From positions 1 to 64,000 of the forward strand of contig LJDB01000057.1 in the NCBI GenBank assembly GCA_001983455.1: a stretch of 64,000 bases of DNA, read 5' to 3'. Positions 47,092 to 55,621 of this stretch are shown in pieces. Every line of letters begins with the position of its first letter. The stretch's first letter is position 1. Made by a program: the position numbers and the translations under genes. Source of the stretch: Candidatus Epulonipiscium fishelsonii (lineage in GTDB: Bacteria > Bacillota > Clostridia > Lachnospirales > Cellulosilyticaceae). Below the pieces are notes generated by a model. It saw nothing but the letters and a program-made list of their open reading frames with translations. It made no database searches and was not told where the DNA came from.

Positions 47092-48114
47092 ATGAATAAA
47101 GCACCTAAACTACAAAAAGGAGATAAAGTTGCTACTATAAGTTTATCTTGGGGAGGAGCAGGAGATTTAATTGAGCGTTATAATCTAGGGAAACAACGAC
47201 TTACTGAGTTTGGCCTAGAGGTAGTCGAAATGGAAAATACTTTAAAAGGGAGTAAATTTCTATATGAACACCCACAAAAGCGTGCAGAAGACTTTATGAA
47301 TGCCTTCAAAGACCCTTCTATAAAAGGTATATTTGCTTGTATTGGTGGAACAGATAGCATAAGGCTTATACCTTATATTGATTTTGACGTAATAGCAAAA
47401 AATCCAAAAGTATTTATTGGTTACTCTGATAGCACTGTTTCACACCTTATGTGCTATAAAGCTGGACTAACAAGCTTCTATGGCCCAAGTATATTAAGTG
47501 ATTTTGCAGAAAATGTACAAATGTTTGATTATACAAAGCACTGGTTTGAAAAAGCTGTTTTCTGCAGTGAACCTATGGGAGAAATTACAGCTTCACCAAC
47601 ATGGACAAGTGAATTCTTGCCTTGGGAAGTTCCTGAAAATGCTAAAATAGCTAGGAAAACAACTGCAAATGAAGGATATGAATTGCTTCAAGGAAATGGA
47701 GTGGTACAAGGACATCTGCTTGGAGGATGTATTGAAGTGCTTGAAAACTTAAGGGGAACTGAAGTTTGGCCTGAACTTGAGAAGTGGAAAGGAGCAATCT
47801 TATTTATTGAGCCATCTGAAAGAAGAACTGCACCACTATATATTGAATGTTGGTTAAGAGGCCTTGGGGCAATGGGTATATTGCAATCTATAAATGGAAT
47901 TATTTTTGGTAAACCTTATGATAATAAATATTATGAGGAATATAAAAATGTTTTGCTTAAAGTATTAAAAACTGAATTAAACCTAGACATTCCTATACTT
48001 TATAACATGAACTTTGGTCATGCGGCTCCAATAACAACGTTACCTTACGGGGTTAAAGCAGAAATTAATTGCGATAAAGTAAGCTTTAGTGTTATAGAGT
48101 CTGCAGTAATATAG
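47092..48114 (+). CDS. S66 family LD-carboxypeptidase (MccF-like)
   Basis: A 340-residue serine peptidase of the LD-carboxypeptidase/MccF family. The nucleophile is Ser112 in IGYSDSTVSH. Family partners are the acidic IEPSE and the His in FGHAAPI. It may release D-Ala from muropeptides or cleave peptidyl-nucleotide toxins as MccF does; nearby genes do not decide this. The start at 47092 follows AAAGGA by eight bases, in preference to an upstream frame start at 47032. Confidence 0.85.
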   Translation: MNKAPKLQKGDKVATISLSWGGAGDLIERYNLGKQRLTEFGLEVVEMENTLKGSKFLYEHPQKRAEDFMNAFKDPSIKGIFACIGGTDSIRLIPYIDFDVIAKNPKVFIGYSDSTVSHLMCYKAGLTSFYGPSILSDFAENVQMFDYTKHWFEKAVFCSEPMGEITASPTWTSEFLPWEVPENAKIARKTTANEGYELLQGNGVVQGHLLGGCIEVLENLRGTEVWPELEKWKGAILFIEPSERRTAPLYIECWLRGLGAMGILQSINGIIFGKPYDNKYYEEYKNVLLKVLKTELNLDIPILYNMNFGHAAPITTLPYGVKAEINCDKVSFSVIESAVI

Positions 48115-48126
48115 TTAACACAAAAA

Positions 48127-48145
48127 GAGGGCAATGATTGCCCTC
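48127..48145. terminator. Hairpin between S66 peptidase and rpsD
   Basis: GAGGGCAAT and ATTGCCCTC form a nine-bp stem with a one-base centre between convergent genes. Confidence 0.65.
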
Positions 48146-48161
48146 ACCCATAATCAACTTA

Positions 48162-48758
48162 TTATCTTGAGTAGAACTCAACGATTAATTGTTCGTTAAT
48201 TTCAATAGGTAGTTCTTCACGTAAAGGTTGACGTGTAAGAGTTCCTTTAAATTGTTCTGGTTGCACTTCAAGATATGGAAGTGGTGTTAAAAGAGTAGCT
48301 AAGTTTTCAGCTATCATTTTAATACTTTGAGATTTTTCTTTTAAAGAGATAGTGTCTCCTGCTTGAATTGCATAAGAAGGTCTATCCACTTTATTTCCGT
48401 TTACTAAAAAGTGTCCATGGTTTACCATTTGTCTTGCTTGTCTTAAAGAACTTGCAAATCCCATTCTGTATGCCATGTTATCAAGTCGTGTTTCTAGTGA
48501 AACAAGTAAAATTGGTCCTGGATTAGTACTTTTGCGAAATGCCTTATTTACGTATCTAACAAATTGCTTTTCCAAAACACCATAGTATGCTCTAAGTCGT
48601 TGTTTTTCTAACAACTGTAATCCATACTCAGATAGCTTTCTGCTATCTCTACTTACACTTGCCCCTTTTTCTGCTCTAGACATTGCTTTAGGATGCCCTA
48701 CTACGTTCAATCCAAGGCTTCGGCACTTCTTAAAGCGTGGTCCCATCATTTTTGCCAT
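48162..48758 (-). CDS. rpsD: 30S ribosomal protein S4
   Basis: A 198-residue primary 16S rRNA-binding protein. The S4 domain (RLDNMAYRMGFASSLRQARQMVNHGHFLVNG) and the C-terminal PLREELPIEINEQLIVEFYSR are typical. It lacks the N-terminal zinc cysteine set (C-minus type). As in many Firmicutes it stands alone, outside the alpha operon, where it usually represses its own mRNA. Confidence 0.96.
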   Translation of the reverse strand: MAKMMGPRFKKCRSLGLNVVGHPKAMSRAEKGASVSRDSRKLSEYGLQLLEKQRLRAYYGVLEKQFVRYVNKAFRKSTNPGPILLVSLETRLDNMAYRMGFASSLRQARQMVNHGHFLVNGNKVDRPSYAIQAGDTISLKEKSQSIKMIAENLATLLTPLPYLEVQPEQFKGTLTRQPLREELPIEINEQLIVEFYSR

Positions 48759-48784
48759 ACTATTTTCCTTTCAAATTAAATATT

Positions 48785-48967
48785 TGTCTTTTGAAACTCC
48801 CAACTAGTGGGCTCTTGAATAACGAAAAAATTGCTCCGAATATTTATCTTATTCAAAACTTTCAAAGTAAACATAATAAATATTTATTAATACGCCTGTC
48901 TCAAGACGCTTATTTAAAGTATAACCATTTACCATCCAAGCTATACTCCATTAAATAATTTTGGAGC
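48785..48967 (-). promoter_or_regulatory. Candidate S4 autoregulatory leader
   Basis: The ~300 bases upstream of rpsD hold no gene but several stems. They are TGGAG/CTCCA (48946-48966), an AGTATA/TATACT pair (48919-48948) that overlaps it and so excludes it, a CGTCT/AGGCG stem (48892-48910) and CCCA/TGGG (48799-48811). Mutually exclusive stems before an isolated rpsD fit an S4-binding leader. I cannot match it to the published consensus by eye. Confidence 0.35.
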
Positions 48968-49070
48968 TTTTATATATACATACAACTCCCCATACTATTT
49001 TAATGTTTGATAGCATTATAGCATTTTGTCAACTGCTTGACAACTCTTTTAACAAAATAACCACTGAATT

Positions 49071-49424
49071 TTATTCAATCGGCAAGTTATTCATTTTTAA
49101 AAAACTCAGTTTATCCATATATCCTCGCTGAAATTTAATTTTTCCATCTATAATATTGAAAAAACCACAACCTCTAAATCCCTTGGGGTCTTTCCACTCC
49201 ATTATTGCCCAATGTCCATCTTCAAATATATTTTCGGGTATACACACCATTTTAGCTAACTCAAATTCTTCAACAAATCTTTCGTAAATGGCTTGCTTGC
49301 CAACAACAGGCTCTGTAACTACTTGATGATTTATAGCGTCTTCATGATATAAGGCTGAAAGTCCTTTTGCATCTGCTTCATTAAAATTATCAATCCACAG
49401 TTTTAATGTATCTTTAGGTGTCAT
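49071..49424 (-). CDS. NTF2/SnoaL-like fold protein
   Basis: A 117-residue small alpha+beta protein with the DTLKLWIDNFNEADAKGLSALYHEDAIN start typical of SnoaL-like proteins. Such proteins bind or isomerise small molecules; no specific function is evident. GGAG lies eight bases before ATG 49424, preferred over an earlier start that would include it. Confidence 0.75.
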   Translation of the reverse strand: MTPKDTLKLWIDNFNEADAKGLSALYHEDAINHQVVTEPVVGKQAIYERFVEEFELAKMVCIPENIFEDGHWAIMEWKDPKGFRGCGFFNIIDGKIKFQRGYMDKLSFLKMNNLPIE

Positions 49425-49446
49425 ATTTTCGTCTCCATTCAAAATG

Positions 49447-50049
49447 TTATTTTTTTTGCACTGTATTTATCTTGTGAAGTGATGAATTGATTTGATTAAA
49501 AAAGTTTGTCATCCTTTCATCATATTTTATGCAATAATCATCTATTTTACTTTGAATTTCTTTATGTATATGCGAATCAGGGTTCAATAAACTATTAGGG
49601 TTATTTTCAGCAGATGAAATTACAAATTCACAAAGTTTCTTTAAGTCTGCATTCATTTCGATATATAATTCAAATCCATCTGAAAGAATTTCATCATCAA
49701 CATCTTTGTTCTTTTCATTATAAGATAAGTCTTGCATTAATGGATCATATAATGCACTCAAAAATGCAAAACTATTTGCGAGTTCATTATTTTGAAATGC
49801 AGGAGTTAGTTCATCAGATATGGTGTGAATAATAGTATTTTGGTATAACGCAAATGTTTTTATATCTTCAATAGTTTTAACATTATTTTCTATTTTATTT
49901 GTCATATGAAACATAGTTGTCCAGTTACCAAGATTATCTCTTGACAATTCTTCATTCATTGACTTATTTTGGACATAGAGCAATGATAGCAATACGCTCA
50001 TTATTGCAATTATAACAATTAAGCTACCTGTTAAAATATTTTTCTTCAT
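49447..50049 (-). CDS. Hypothetical membrane-anchored protein
   Basis: I do not recognise this 200-residue protein. One N-terminal hydrophobic helix (about 5-28) is followed by a mostly helical outer domain rich in Asn, Asp, Glu and Lys with no Cys motif or catalytic pattern. It lies 22 bp upstream of the SnoaL-like gene on the same strand, so the two may be co-transcribed. GGGGG precedes the start. Confidence 0.6.
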   Translation of the reverse strand: MKKNILTGSLIVIIAIMSVLLSLLYVQNKSMNEELSRDNLGNWTTMFHMTNKIENNVKTIEDIKTFALYQNTIIHTISDELTPAFQNNELANSFAFLSALYDPLMQDLSYNEKNKDVDDEILSDGFELYIEMNADLKKLCEFVISSAENNPNSLLNPDSHIHKEIQSKIDDYCIKYDERMTNFFNQINSSLHKINTVQKK

Positions 50050-50127
50050 AGTTAATTCCCCCTATATTATATAAATTTCTAGTCTTAATACCAAATTCAC
50101 TAGTGCTTCAGGATTACCTTTCTTAGC

Positions 50128-50280
50128 CTACCTACAATGAAAAGCTCCTGCTTCTTCAATTTTTCTATTGAACAATCTGCCATCTATTCTTGATGTTTCT
50201 AGCAACCAATAAATTCCATGTGAAGATAGTGCATGAATATGACATGCTATCATTTTGGATTTACCAAAAGAACATTTCAT
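50128..50280 (-). CDS. Small 50-residue protein downstream of the methyltransferase
   Basis: This reading frame starts at ATG 50280 with AAAGGTG nine bases upstream and ends at TAG 50128. The product begins MKCSFGKSKMIACHIHALSS and ends in EEAGAFHCR. The middle (ALSSHGIYWLLETSRIDGRLFNRKIEEAGAF) resembles the short winged-helix layout of some phage helix-turn-helix modules, but weakly. It contains three Cys and three His. It lies between the C5 methyltransferase and the membrane-anchored protein. A real gene is likely but unproven. Confidence 0.4.
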   Translation of the reverse strand: MKCSFGKSKMIACHIHALSSHGIYWLLETSRIDGRLFNRKIEEAGAFHCR

Positions 50281-50385
50281 AAGTTGTTTCACCTTTCTGT
50301 TATGTAATCTTCAGTGTCTACTTTACCACAATTTAACAGCAAAGTACACACTTCTTTGTTCTGTTATACTAATATATATTTAACT

Positions 50386-51276
50386 TTAGCTAGTTTTTAT
50401 ATAATTCATTAAACATTCCGCAACCGTTTGCGAAAGATTAACAGGCACTGCATTGCCTATAATTTGCTCCAAATTAGTTTTTGTTCCTTGCCAAACAAAA
50501 GATTTGGGAAATGTTTGAAGTCTTGCTCTTTCAAAGGAAGATAAAACTTTAACTTTAGACAGATCATTTGTTGTGTCTCCAGAATGTATTTGATAAGTGG
50601 GTGGAATTGGTCTATTAATACCTCGGATAGTTGGACTTGGTTCATCAATACTAAAAATACCTCTACGTTTATATGAACGAGGGTGGCGATAGTAATGCTC
50701 TGTTTCAAGTTCATCGCCTAAATAATCTCTTATGGTCATTGGTTTATTAGAGGAACATTCTTTAATTTGTCTTGCAATGAAATCATCACTTCCATTAAGT
50801 TTCCCTATCAAAAAATATCTTTTTCTTTTTTGAGGAACTCCATAATAAGATGCATCTAATACAACTTGTGTTAATCCGTAGTTGTTTTTTTTAAAAAGGG
50901 TTATACATTTCGGTAGTGTTTCACTCTTTAAAATCCTGTCAACATTTTCCATTACAAACCATTTAGGTTTTACATCACATACCATTTTTGTAAAAGTTTC
51001 TGTAAGTATAGCCCTTCCCTGCTTTTCATTTCTTTTTCCAGCAGATGAATAATCTTGACATGGTGCCCCTCCAATTATTAAATCTATTTTAAGCGATAAT
51101 AAATGGTCGATTGAGATTTCATTACAATCCATTTGAATACACTTATGATTAAAGTTATTTTTGTATATATCTACGGCTTTGTCCCAAAAATCATAAGCCT
51201 CGATAATGTTAAATCCAGCTTTTTGAAAGCCCAAAGATAATCCTCCGCAACCACAAAATAAATCTATTGTTTTCAT
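50386..51276 (-). CDS. C5 cytosine DNA methyltransferase
   Basis: A 296-residue methyltransferase forming 5-methylcytosine. Motif I FCGCGGLSLGF binds S-adenosylmethionine, motif IV GGAPCQDYS carries the catalytic Cys73, and motif VI ENVDR and motif VIII region (KRKRYFLIG) are clear. The C-terminal motif X GNAVPVNLS is present. It is complete. Start ATG 51276 follows GAGGTAC and sits two bases after the stop of a 59-residue frame, so translation is probably coupled. No full restriction enzyme gene is adjacent. Confidence 0.93.
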   Translation of the reverse strand: MKTIDLFCGCGGLSLGFQKAGFNIIEAYDFWDKAVDIYKNNFNHKCIQMDCNEISIDHLLSLKIDLIIGGAPCQDYSSAGKRNEKQGRAILTETFTKMVCDVKPKWFVMENVDRILKSETLPKCITLFKKNNYGLTQVVLDASYYGVPQKRKRYFLIGKLNGSDDFIARQIKECSSNKPMTIRDYLGDELETEHYYRHPRSYKRRGIFSIDEPSPTIRGINRPIPPTYQIHSGDTTNDLSKVKVLSSFERARLQTFPKSFVWQGTKTNLEQIIGNAVPVNLSQTVAECLMNYIKTS

Positions 51277-51278
51277 AT

Positions 51279-51458
51279 TTAATTTTGTACCTCGCAATCA
51301 AACAAATCTGGTGAGTTGGATATAATTGCATCAAATCTTCTTTCTGGACTTAATAAATTTTGGCCTCCACACAAAATAATATTTTGTATCTCATTACTAT
51401 TAAAATTTCTATTTGAAAACTCTATTCCAAATAATCTTGGTTTGTCTGTTAAATTCAT
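51279..51458 (-). CDS. 59-residue protein upstream of the methyltransferase
   Basis: This frame starts at ATG 51458 with GGAG seven bases upstream, and its TAA (51279-51281) is two bases before the methyltransferase ATG. The product begins MNLTDKPRLFGIEFSNRN and ends LFDCEVQN. I cannot place it in a family. It could be a small partner or controller of the methyltransferase, or the N-terminal stump of a lost restriction enzyme. Confidence 0.5.
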   Translation of the reverse strand: MNLTDKPRLFGIEFSNRNFNSNEIQNIILCGGQNLLSPERRFDAIISNSPDLFDCEVQN

Positions 51459-51685
51459 TTAATTTCTCCTATTTTATATACTTCATATAATTATATCATG
51501 AAGCTACACAAAAAATCTATTGACTACAATTTCTGTTGCGGAGCGTTGCATTTTTAAAAAATCCTCCTAATAAATTTTATACCGCAATTATATCATACTC
51601 AAATTTATAAGTTAATTGACAAGTCAAAATAAATTTAAACTATGCAAACAATTACAATTTTTGCAGAAATAACAGATCAAAGAAA

Positions 51686-51719
51686 AAAGACGAACGTATG
51701 TGATGATGTGTTCGCCTTT
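51686..51719 (-). terminator. Terminator of the third ABC operon
   Basis: AAAGACGAAC (51686-51695) pairs with GTTCGCCTTT (51710-51719), with a T-run on the minus strand. Confidence 0.7.
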
Positions 51720-51734
51720 CATAATAAAAACTAT

Positions 51735-53027
51735 TTATTCCCAAATACCTAGTAAAGTGCCTTCATAATTTTCAAGACTTTTGTTAACATCTGCTTCGTC
51801 TGGCTCTGCCAAGATAGTTTCCAAAACAACAGCTGATTCTCTATAAGCTTGGTCTGTTTCTAAATTTGGACTAATTATATATAGATTTTCTGTTGCTTCT
51901 TCAGCAATTGGAGCAACCAAACTACCTGAATTTATATAAGCATCTGTTGTCAAAGCAGAATGCCTTGCTGGAATATATCCAGTTGTAATTCCCCAATCAA
52001 TTTGATTTTCTGTGTTTGTCAAGAATTTTAAATATTCATAAGCTGCTGTTCTTTGTTCAGGAGTTGAATTTGTGAACATAAATATATCTGTTCCTTGTTG
52101 CATAGACGCTACACTTGGATATGGAGCAACACCAATTTCAAATTTATCTCCAACCCCTTGTTTAACAAAAGATTCACCAGCATTTGAACCAATATACATA
52201 GCTACAAGCCCATTTCCAAATGGTCCAGAGTGATATATATCTGTTCCGGCAATTCTAAAGTATCCGTCTTTAACTCCTTTTAAATAATAATTTATAGCTG
52301 CAACAGACTCAGGTCCTGTAACGTCAAGCTCTGGATTTAGATTTTTTCCTTCACTATAAAGATAAGTTGTGTAGAAGTTACTTAAAGAGTCAAATCCACA
52401 CCCAACAATACCAGTTTCATCAGTTATAGTTTTTGCAGTCTTTGCTAATTGTTCAAAAGTTGTTGGAGGAGTTAAACCTAGTTCATCTAGTAAAGTTTTA
52501 TTGTACCAAAGAACTTCAGTAGATTTACTAAATGGCACAGAATAGATAATTCCGTTGATTACGGATGCTTCTCTAAAACCTTCAACAATATCCTCATTAT
52601 ATCCTTCTATCCCAATTTCTGGGTTATTAACATAGGCTGATAAATCTACAACTAGACCATCATACAGTGCATTTTCCATCCAGTTTGGATATGCTTGAGT
52701 TAAAGTTGGTAGTTGGTCTGGGCTTACCATAGTTAGAGTTAATTTTTGTTGCAAATCTCCGTAATTACCTTGATTTTGTAATTTGATGTGTATATTTGGA
52801 TGCAAAGCCATAAACGCATCTGTAATCTTAGCTAGTTCATCTTCAAGAGAACCCGCCATAGCATGCCAAAATGTAATGTCCACGTCTTGGTCAGCAAAAT
52901 CTACAAGTTTGATTATTTCAACATTTTGTGTTGGCCCTACATCTTTAATTATTATATCTGATTCAGCTTTTTCACCACATCCCGCAAATAAAAGTGATGT
53001 TAAAAGTAATGGTAATAATTTCCTCAT
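51735..53027 (-). CDS. Sugar ABC substrate-binding lipoprotein
   Basis: A 430-residue family 1 solute-binding protein with lipobox FAGC. The motif DITFWHAMAGS near the N-terminus and YSVPFSKSTEVLWYNKTLL resemble glycerol-3-phosphate (UgpB-like) binding proteins more than maltose ones. GAGGGAG precedes the ATG. It is the last gene of an operon with two permeases and a hydrolase. Confidence 0.85.
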   Translation of the reverse strand: MRKLLPLLLTSLLFAGCGEKAESDIIIKDVGPTQNVEIIKLVDFADQDVDITFWHAMAGSLEDELAKITDAFMALHPNIHIKLQNQGNYGDLQQKLTLTMVSPDQLPTLTQAYPNWMENALYDGLVVDLSAYVNNPEIGIEGYNEDIVEGFREASVINGIIYSVPFSKSTEVLWYNKTLLDELGLTPPTTFEQLAKTAKTITDETGIVGCGFDSLSNFYTTYLYSEGKNLNPELDVTGPESVAAINYYLKGVKDGYFRIAGTDIYHSGPFGNGLVAMYIGSNAGESFVKQGVGDKFEIGVAPYPSVASMQQGTDIFMFTNSTPEQRTAAYEYLKFLTNTENQIDWGITTGYIPARHSALTTDAYINSGSLVAPIAEEATENLYIISPNLETDQAYRESAVVLETILAEPDEADVNKSLENYEGTLLGIWE

Positions 53028-53047
53028 ATTTATTACTCCCTCATATT

Positions 53048-54337
53048 CTAGATTTGCTGTCCTTTTTCTGGTAGAAAGACATCACCATTTTCATTAAATA
53101 ATTTCTCTGGTCTAAGCGAGTGGACTGGTACTAACAATTTTGGACTAATTAAATTTATAATTTTAATTAAGTCCTTTGGATAAGCATGACCACTACAAGA
53201 TAGTCTTTCAAATTTAATATTATGTTCCTCAAAGCTTTTAATAAATGGTTCAAATCTTGGGTCAAACTCTCCCAGTGGAATAGCATTTGAATGAATATAA
53301 ATTCCACCTTGTTTTAGTTTAGCTACATCATCACCAGTAATTAATTGCCAAAAATACACATGTGTATCATCTAATAACACATTATAGTCTATCTTTTTAT
53401 TTATATCTAACTTGTAATCAACATTGTCGTTTTGATAATAGTAAGCGTCATATCCAGTCGCATCTTTAAGCACATAAGCATAATATGCACTCAAAACAAC
53501 TTTTCTTGGGTTAGTTTCAATAATTTTCATTATTCTTTCAATATTAGAAATATAGTAATTAAAAGTTATCTGTTTGTCTGGATTTTGCTCAACAATTTCA
53601 TTTATCTTCTCTATCAACTTGGATTCATTAGAGATATCATTCGGGTTTGGCTCATCATCAACTTCTTGGAAAGATACACTAACACCTTCAATTAACAATA
53701 CATCACAGTCTTTACTAGCTTCACAAAATTTCAAACTTGCTTCTTCTCTATATCCATGCAAACGTATATCTCCACTATAAGCAATTTTTAAATCTGGTGT
53801 TTGTATCAACAGTCCACATGCTCCATAAGCATCATGGTCAACAGGCATAACTGTTACTTTAATTTTTCCAACCTGTATTTCTTCATATTCCCTAACACCT
53901 GTTATTTCTCTTGTATTACTTTCCTGCTCTACTTCTAAAGGAAGCAAAAAATCATTGTTTATATTTAAAGTTTCAAGTAAAGACTTTGTGCCGTCAAGAC
54001 TATACAGTTGAACAGCAGGATTTAAATAGTTTACAATTTTAGAATGGTCAAGATGCACATGCGACAAAAATACTGCTACATGTTCAAATCCGTCTGGTTT
54101 TGAGGTATATCCTTCTAGTTTAATAGAAGGATCAAAAATATTATCTATATATGGAACCAACTTTTCGTCTAGTAATCCTTGCAAAGTTGTAGGCTGAGCA
54201 GGTCCAGTAGGATTATATTCACTGCCAAAGTCAAAGAATATATGACTATCCTCATATGCCACCTCAATTATAGTTCCTCCAATTTTTAATATTCCATTAT
54301 GAAATATTATTCTAGTTTTTTTATCCTTTAACACCAC
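53048..54337 (-). CDS. Metallo-beta-lactamase fold hydrolase, beta-CASP/RNase J-like
   Basis: A 429-residue metallo-hydrolase. The metal motif SHVHLDH (His93, His95, Asp97, His98), then MPVDHDAYGACG and YSGDIRLHG, give a full dinuclear site. The later CSGHAYPKDLI and VPVHS are the marks of the beta-CASP/RNase J branch, which usually acts on nucleic acids. The start is GTG 54337, inside the end of the permease gene (17-bp overlap) with AGGAG nine bases before. Finding it inside a sugar or phosphate-ester transporter operon is unusual; it may instead act on the imported compound. Confidence 0.8.
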   Translation of the reverse strand: MVLKDKKTRIIFHNGILKIGGTIIEVAYEDSHIFFDFGSEYNPTGPAQPTTLQGLLDEKLVPYIDNIFDPSIKLEGYTSKPDGFEHVAVFLSHVHLDHSKIVNYLNPAVQLYSLDGTKSLLETLNINNDFLLPLEVEQESNTREITGVREYEEIQVGKIKVTVMPVDHDAYGACGLLIQTPDLKIAYSGDIRLHGYREEASLKFCEASKDCDVLLIEGVSVSFQEVDDEPNPNDISNESKLIEKINEIVEQNPDKQITFNYYISNIERIMKIIETNPRKVVLSAYYAYVLKDATGYDAYYYQNDNVDYKLDINKKIDYNVLLDDTHVYFWQLITGDDVAKLKQGGIYIHSNAIPLGEFDPRFEPFIKSFEEHNIKFERLSCSGHAYPKDLIKIINLISPKLLVPVHSLRPEKLFNENGDVFLPEKGQQI

Positions 54338-55139
54338 TGCGTACCACTCCTCTTATAATTTGTTTTCTAAAGATTAAATATAAAATTAATATTGGAACAA
54401 CCGAAAAAGTTGAAGCTGCCATTTGTAAATGTACATTTGAGCCACTCTCTGTCGCAAAAGAGCTTAGACCATTACTTAATAGTCTCATTTCAGGTTCATT
54501 TGTTACCAATATTGGCCACAAGAATGAATTCCATCCACTAATAAAACTTAGTATACTCATTGTAAATAGTGCTGGCTTAGCTAAAGGTATAAGGATTCTT
54601 ATAATAAACTCAAGATCGCTACATCCATCTACCTTAGCTGCTTTATAATATGAAATTGGTATAGTTGAAAGAAATTCTTTTAAATAAAATGTGTAAAAGA
54701 TACTTGCTAAAGACGGTACAATTAGTGCGGTATATGTGTTTATCAATCCTAGTTGTGCAATAGTTTGAAAGTTTGTAAAAACTGTTACTTCATAAGGAAC
54801 CATCAGCAATGCTGCCATCCCCATAAGTAAAATATTTTTTCCTTTAAAATTAAGTTTTACCAGTGCAAATGCTGAAAGTATTGAGGTTATAATTGTACCT
54901 AGAGTTGAAAGAACCGCAACAAATATTGTGTTTATAAAATATCGTACAAAAGGGGCTTCCTGTATAGCTTCTGCATAATTATGAAATTGTGGATGTGCTG
55001 GAAATAACCTTGGAGGTATACTAGTTGCTTCTTGAAAAGTCATCAAACTTGCCAAAACCATATATACAAAAGGAAATAATGTTATTACTGCCATAATTAA
55101 CACAAATAATTTGGAAAGACCATTGTTTATTTTTTCCAT
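54321..55139 (-). CDS. Sugar ABC permease, MalG/UgpE type
   Basis: A 272-residue permease with six helices and EAA-like loop YKAAKVDGCSDLEF. GAGGTG lies right before the ATG. Its end overlaps the hydrolase start, so both are translated together. Partner permease is the truncated gene upstream. Confidence 0.88.
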   Translation of the reverse strand: MEKINNGLSKLFVLIMAVITLFPFVYMVLASLMTFQEATSIPPRLFPAHPQFHNYAEAIQEAPFVRYFINTIFVAVLSTLGTIITSILSAFALVKLNFKGKNILLMGMAALLMVPYEVTVFTNFQTIAQLGLINTYTALIVPSLASIFYTFYLKEFLSTIPISYYKAAKVDGCSDLEFIIRILIPLAKPALFTMSILSFISGWNSFLWPILVTNEPEMRLLSNGLSSFATESGSNVHLQMAASTFSVVPILILYLIFRKQIIRGVVRSGVKG

Positions 55140-55142
55140 ATC

Positions 55143-55621
55143 TCACCTCGAAATCCTTCTTAAAACAAAGTTTTGTACAAACGTAAATGCTAATATCAGT
55201 AAAAATAAAATTACAGCAGCGGCCATTCCCTGGCCATATTTAAAGTCAACATAAAATTTATTAAATATATAAAATACACCAGTCGTTGCACTGTTTGCAA
55301 TCCCTGCTTTTCCTCCAAATAAAGAGTACACTTGAGCATATACCTTAAATGCACTTATAAAATTAACCATCGAAAGAAACGTTATTATAGGAATCATCTG
55401 AGGCAAGGTTATTCTTTTAAATTGTTCCATTTTGGTTGCCCCAAACATGTCTGCTACTTTATAATAGCTCTCATTTATATTTCTCAGTCCTGAAAGTAGT
55501 ATTATAATATTAAATGCAAGCCCTGACCAAACCCCAAAGATGATTAGTGTTGTGATGCTCATATCAGGGTCATCCAGAAAATTTATTGGCCCAATTCCAA
55601 ACCAACTTAAAAAGTAGTTTA
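55143..55621 (-). pseudogene. 3' exon of a MalF/UgpA-type permease
   Basis: Only the last ~160 codons of a permease are present. They start inside the conserved LNYFLSWFGIGPINFL segment and include the EAA-like loop YKVADMFGATKMEQF and the final helices. The first half of the gene should lie across the group II intron, but dnaE is there instead. A TTG at 55628 opens the frame only by chance, within the intron end. The permease cannot work unless its first exon is joined from elsewhere. Confidence 0.85.
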
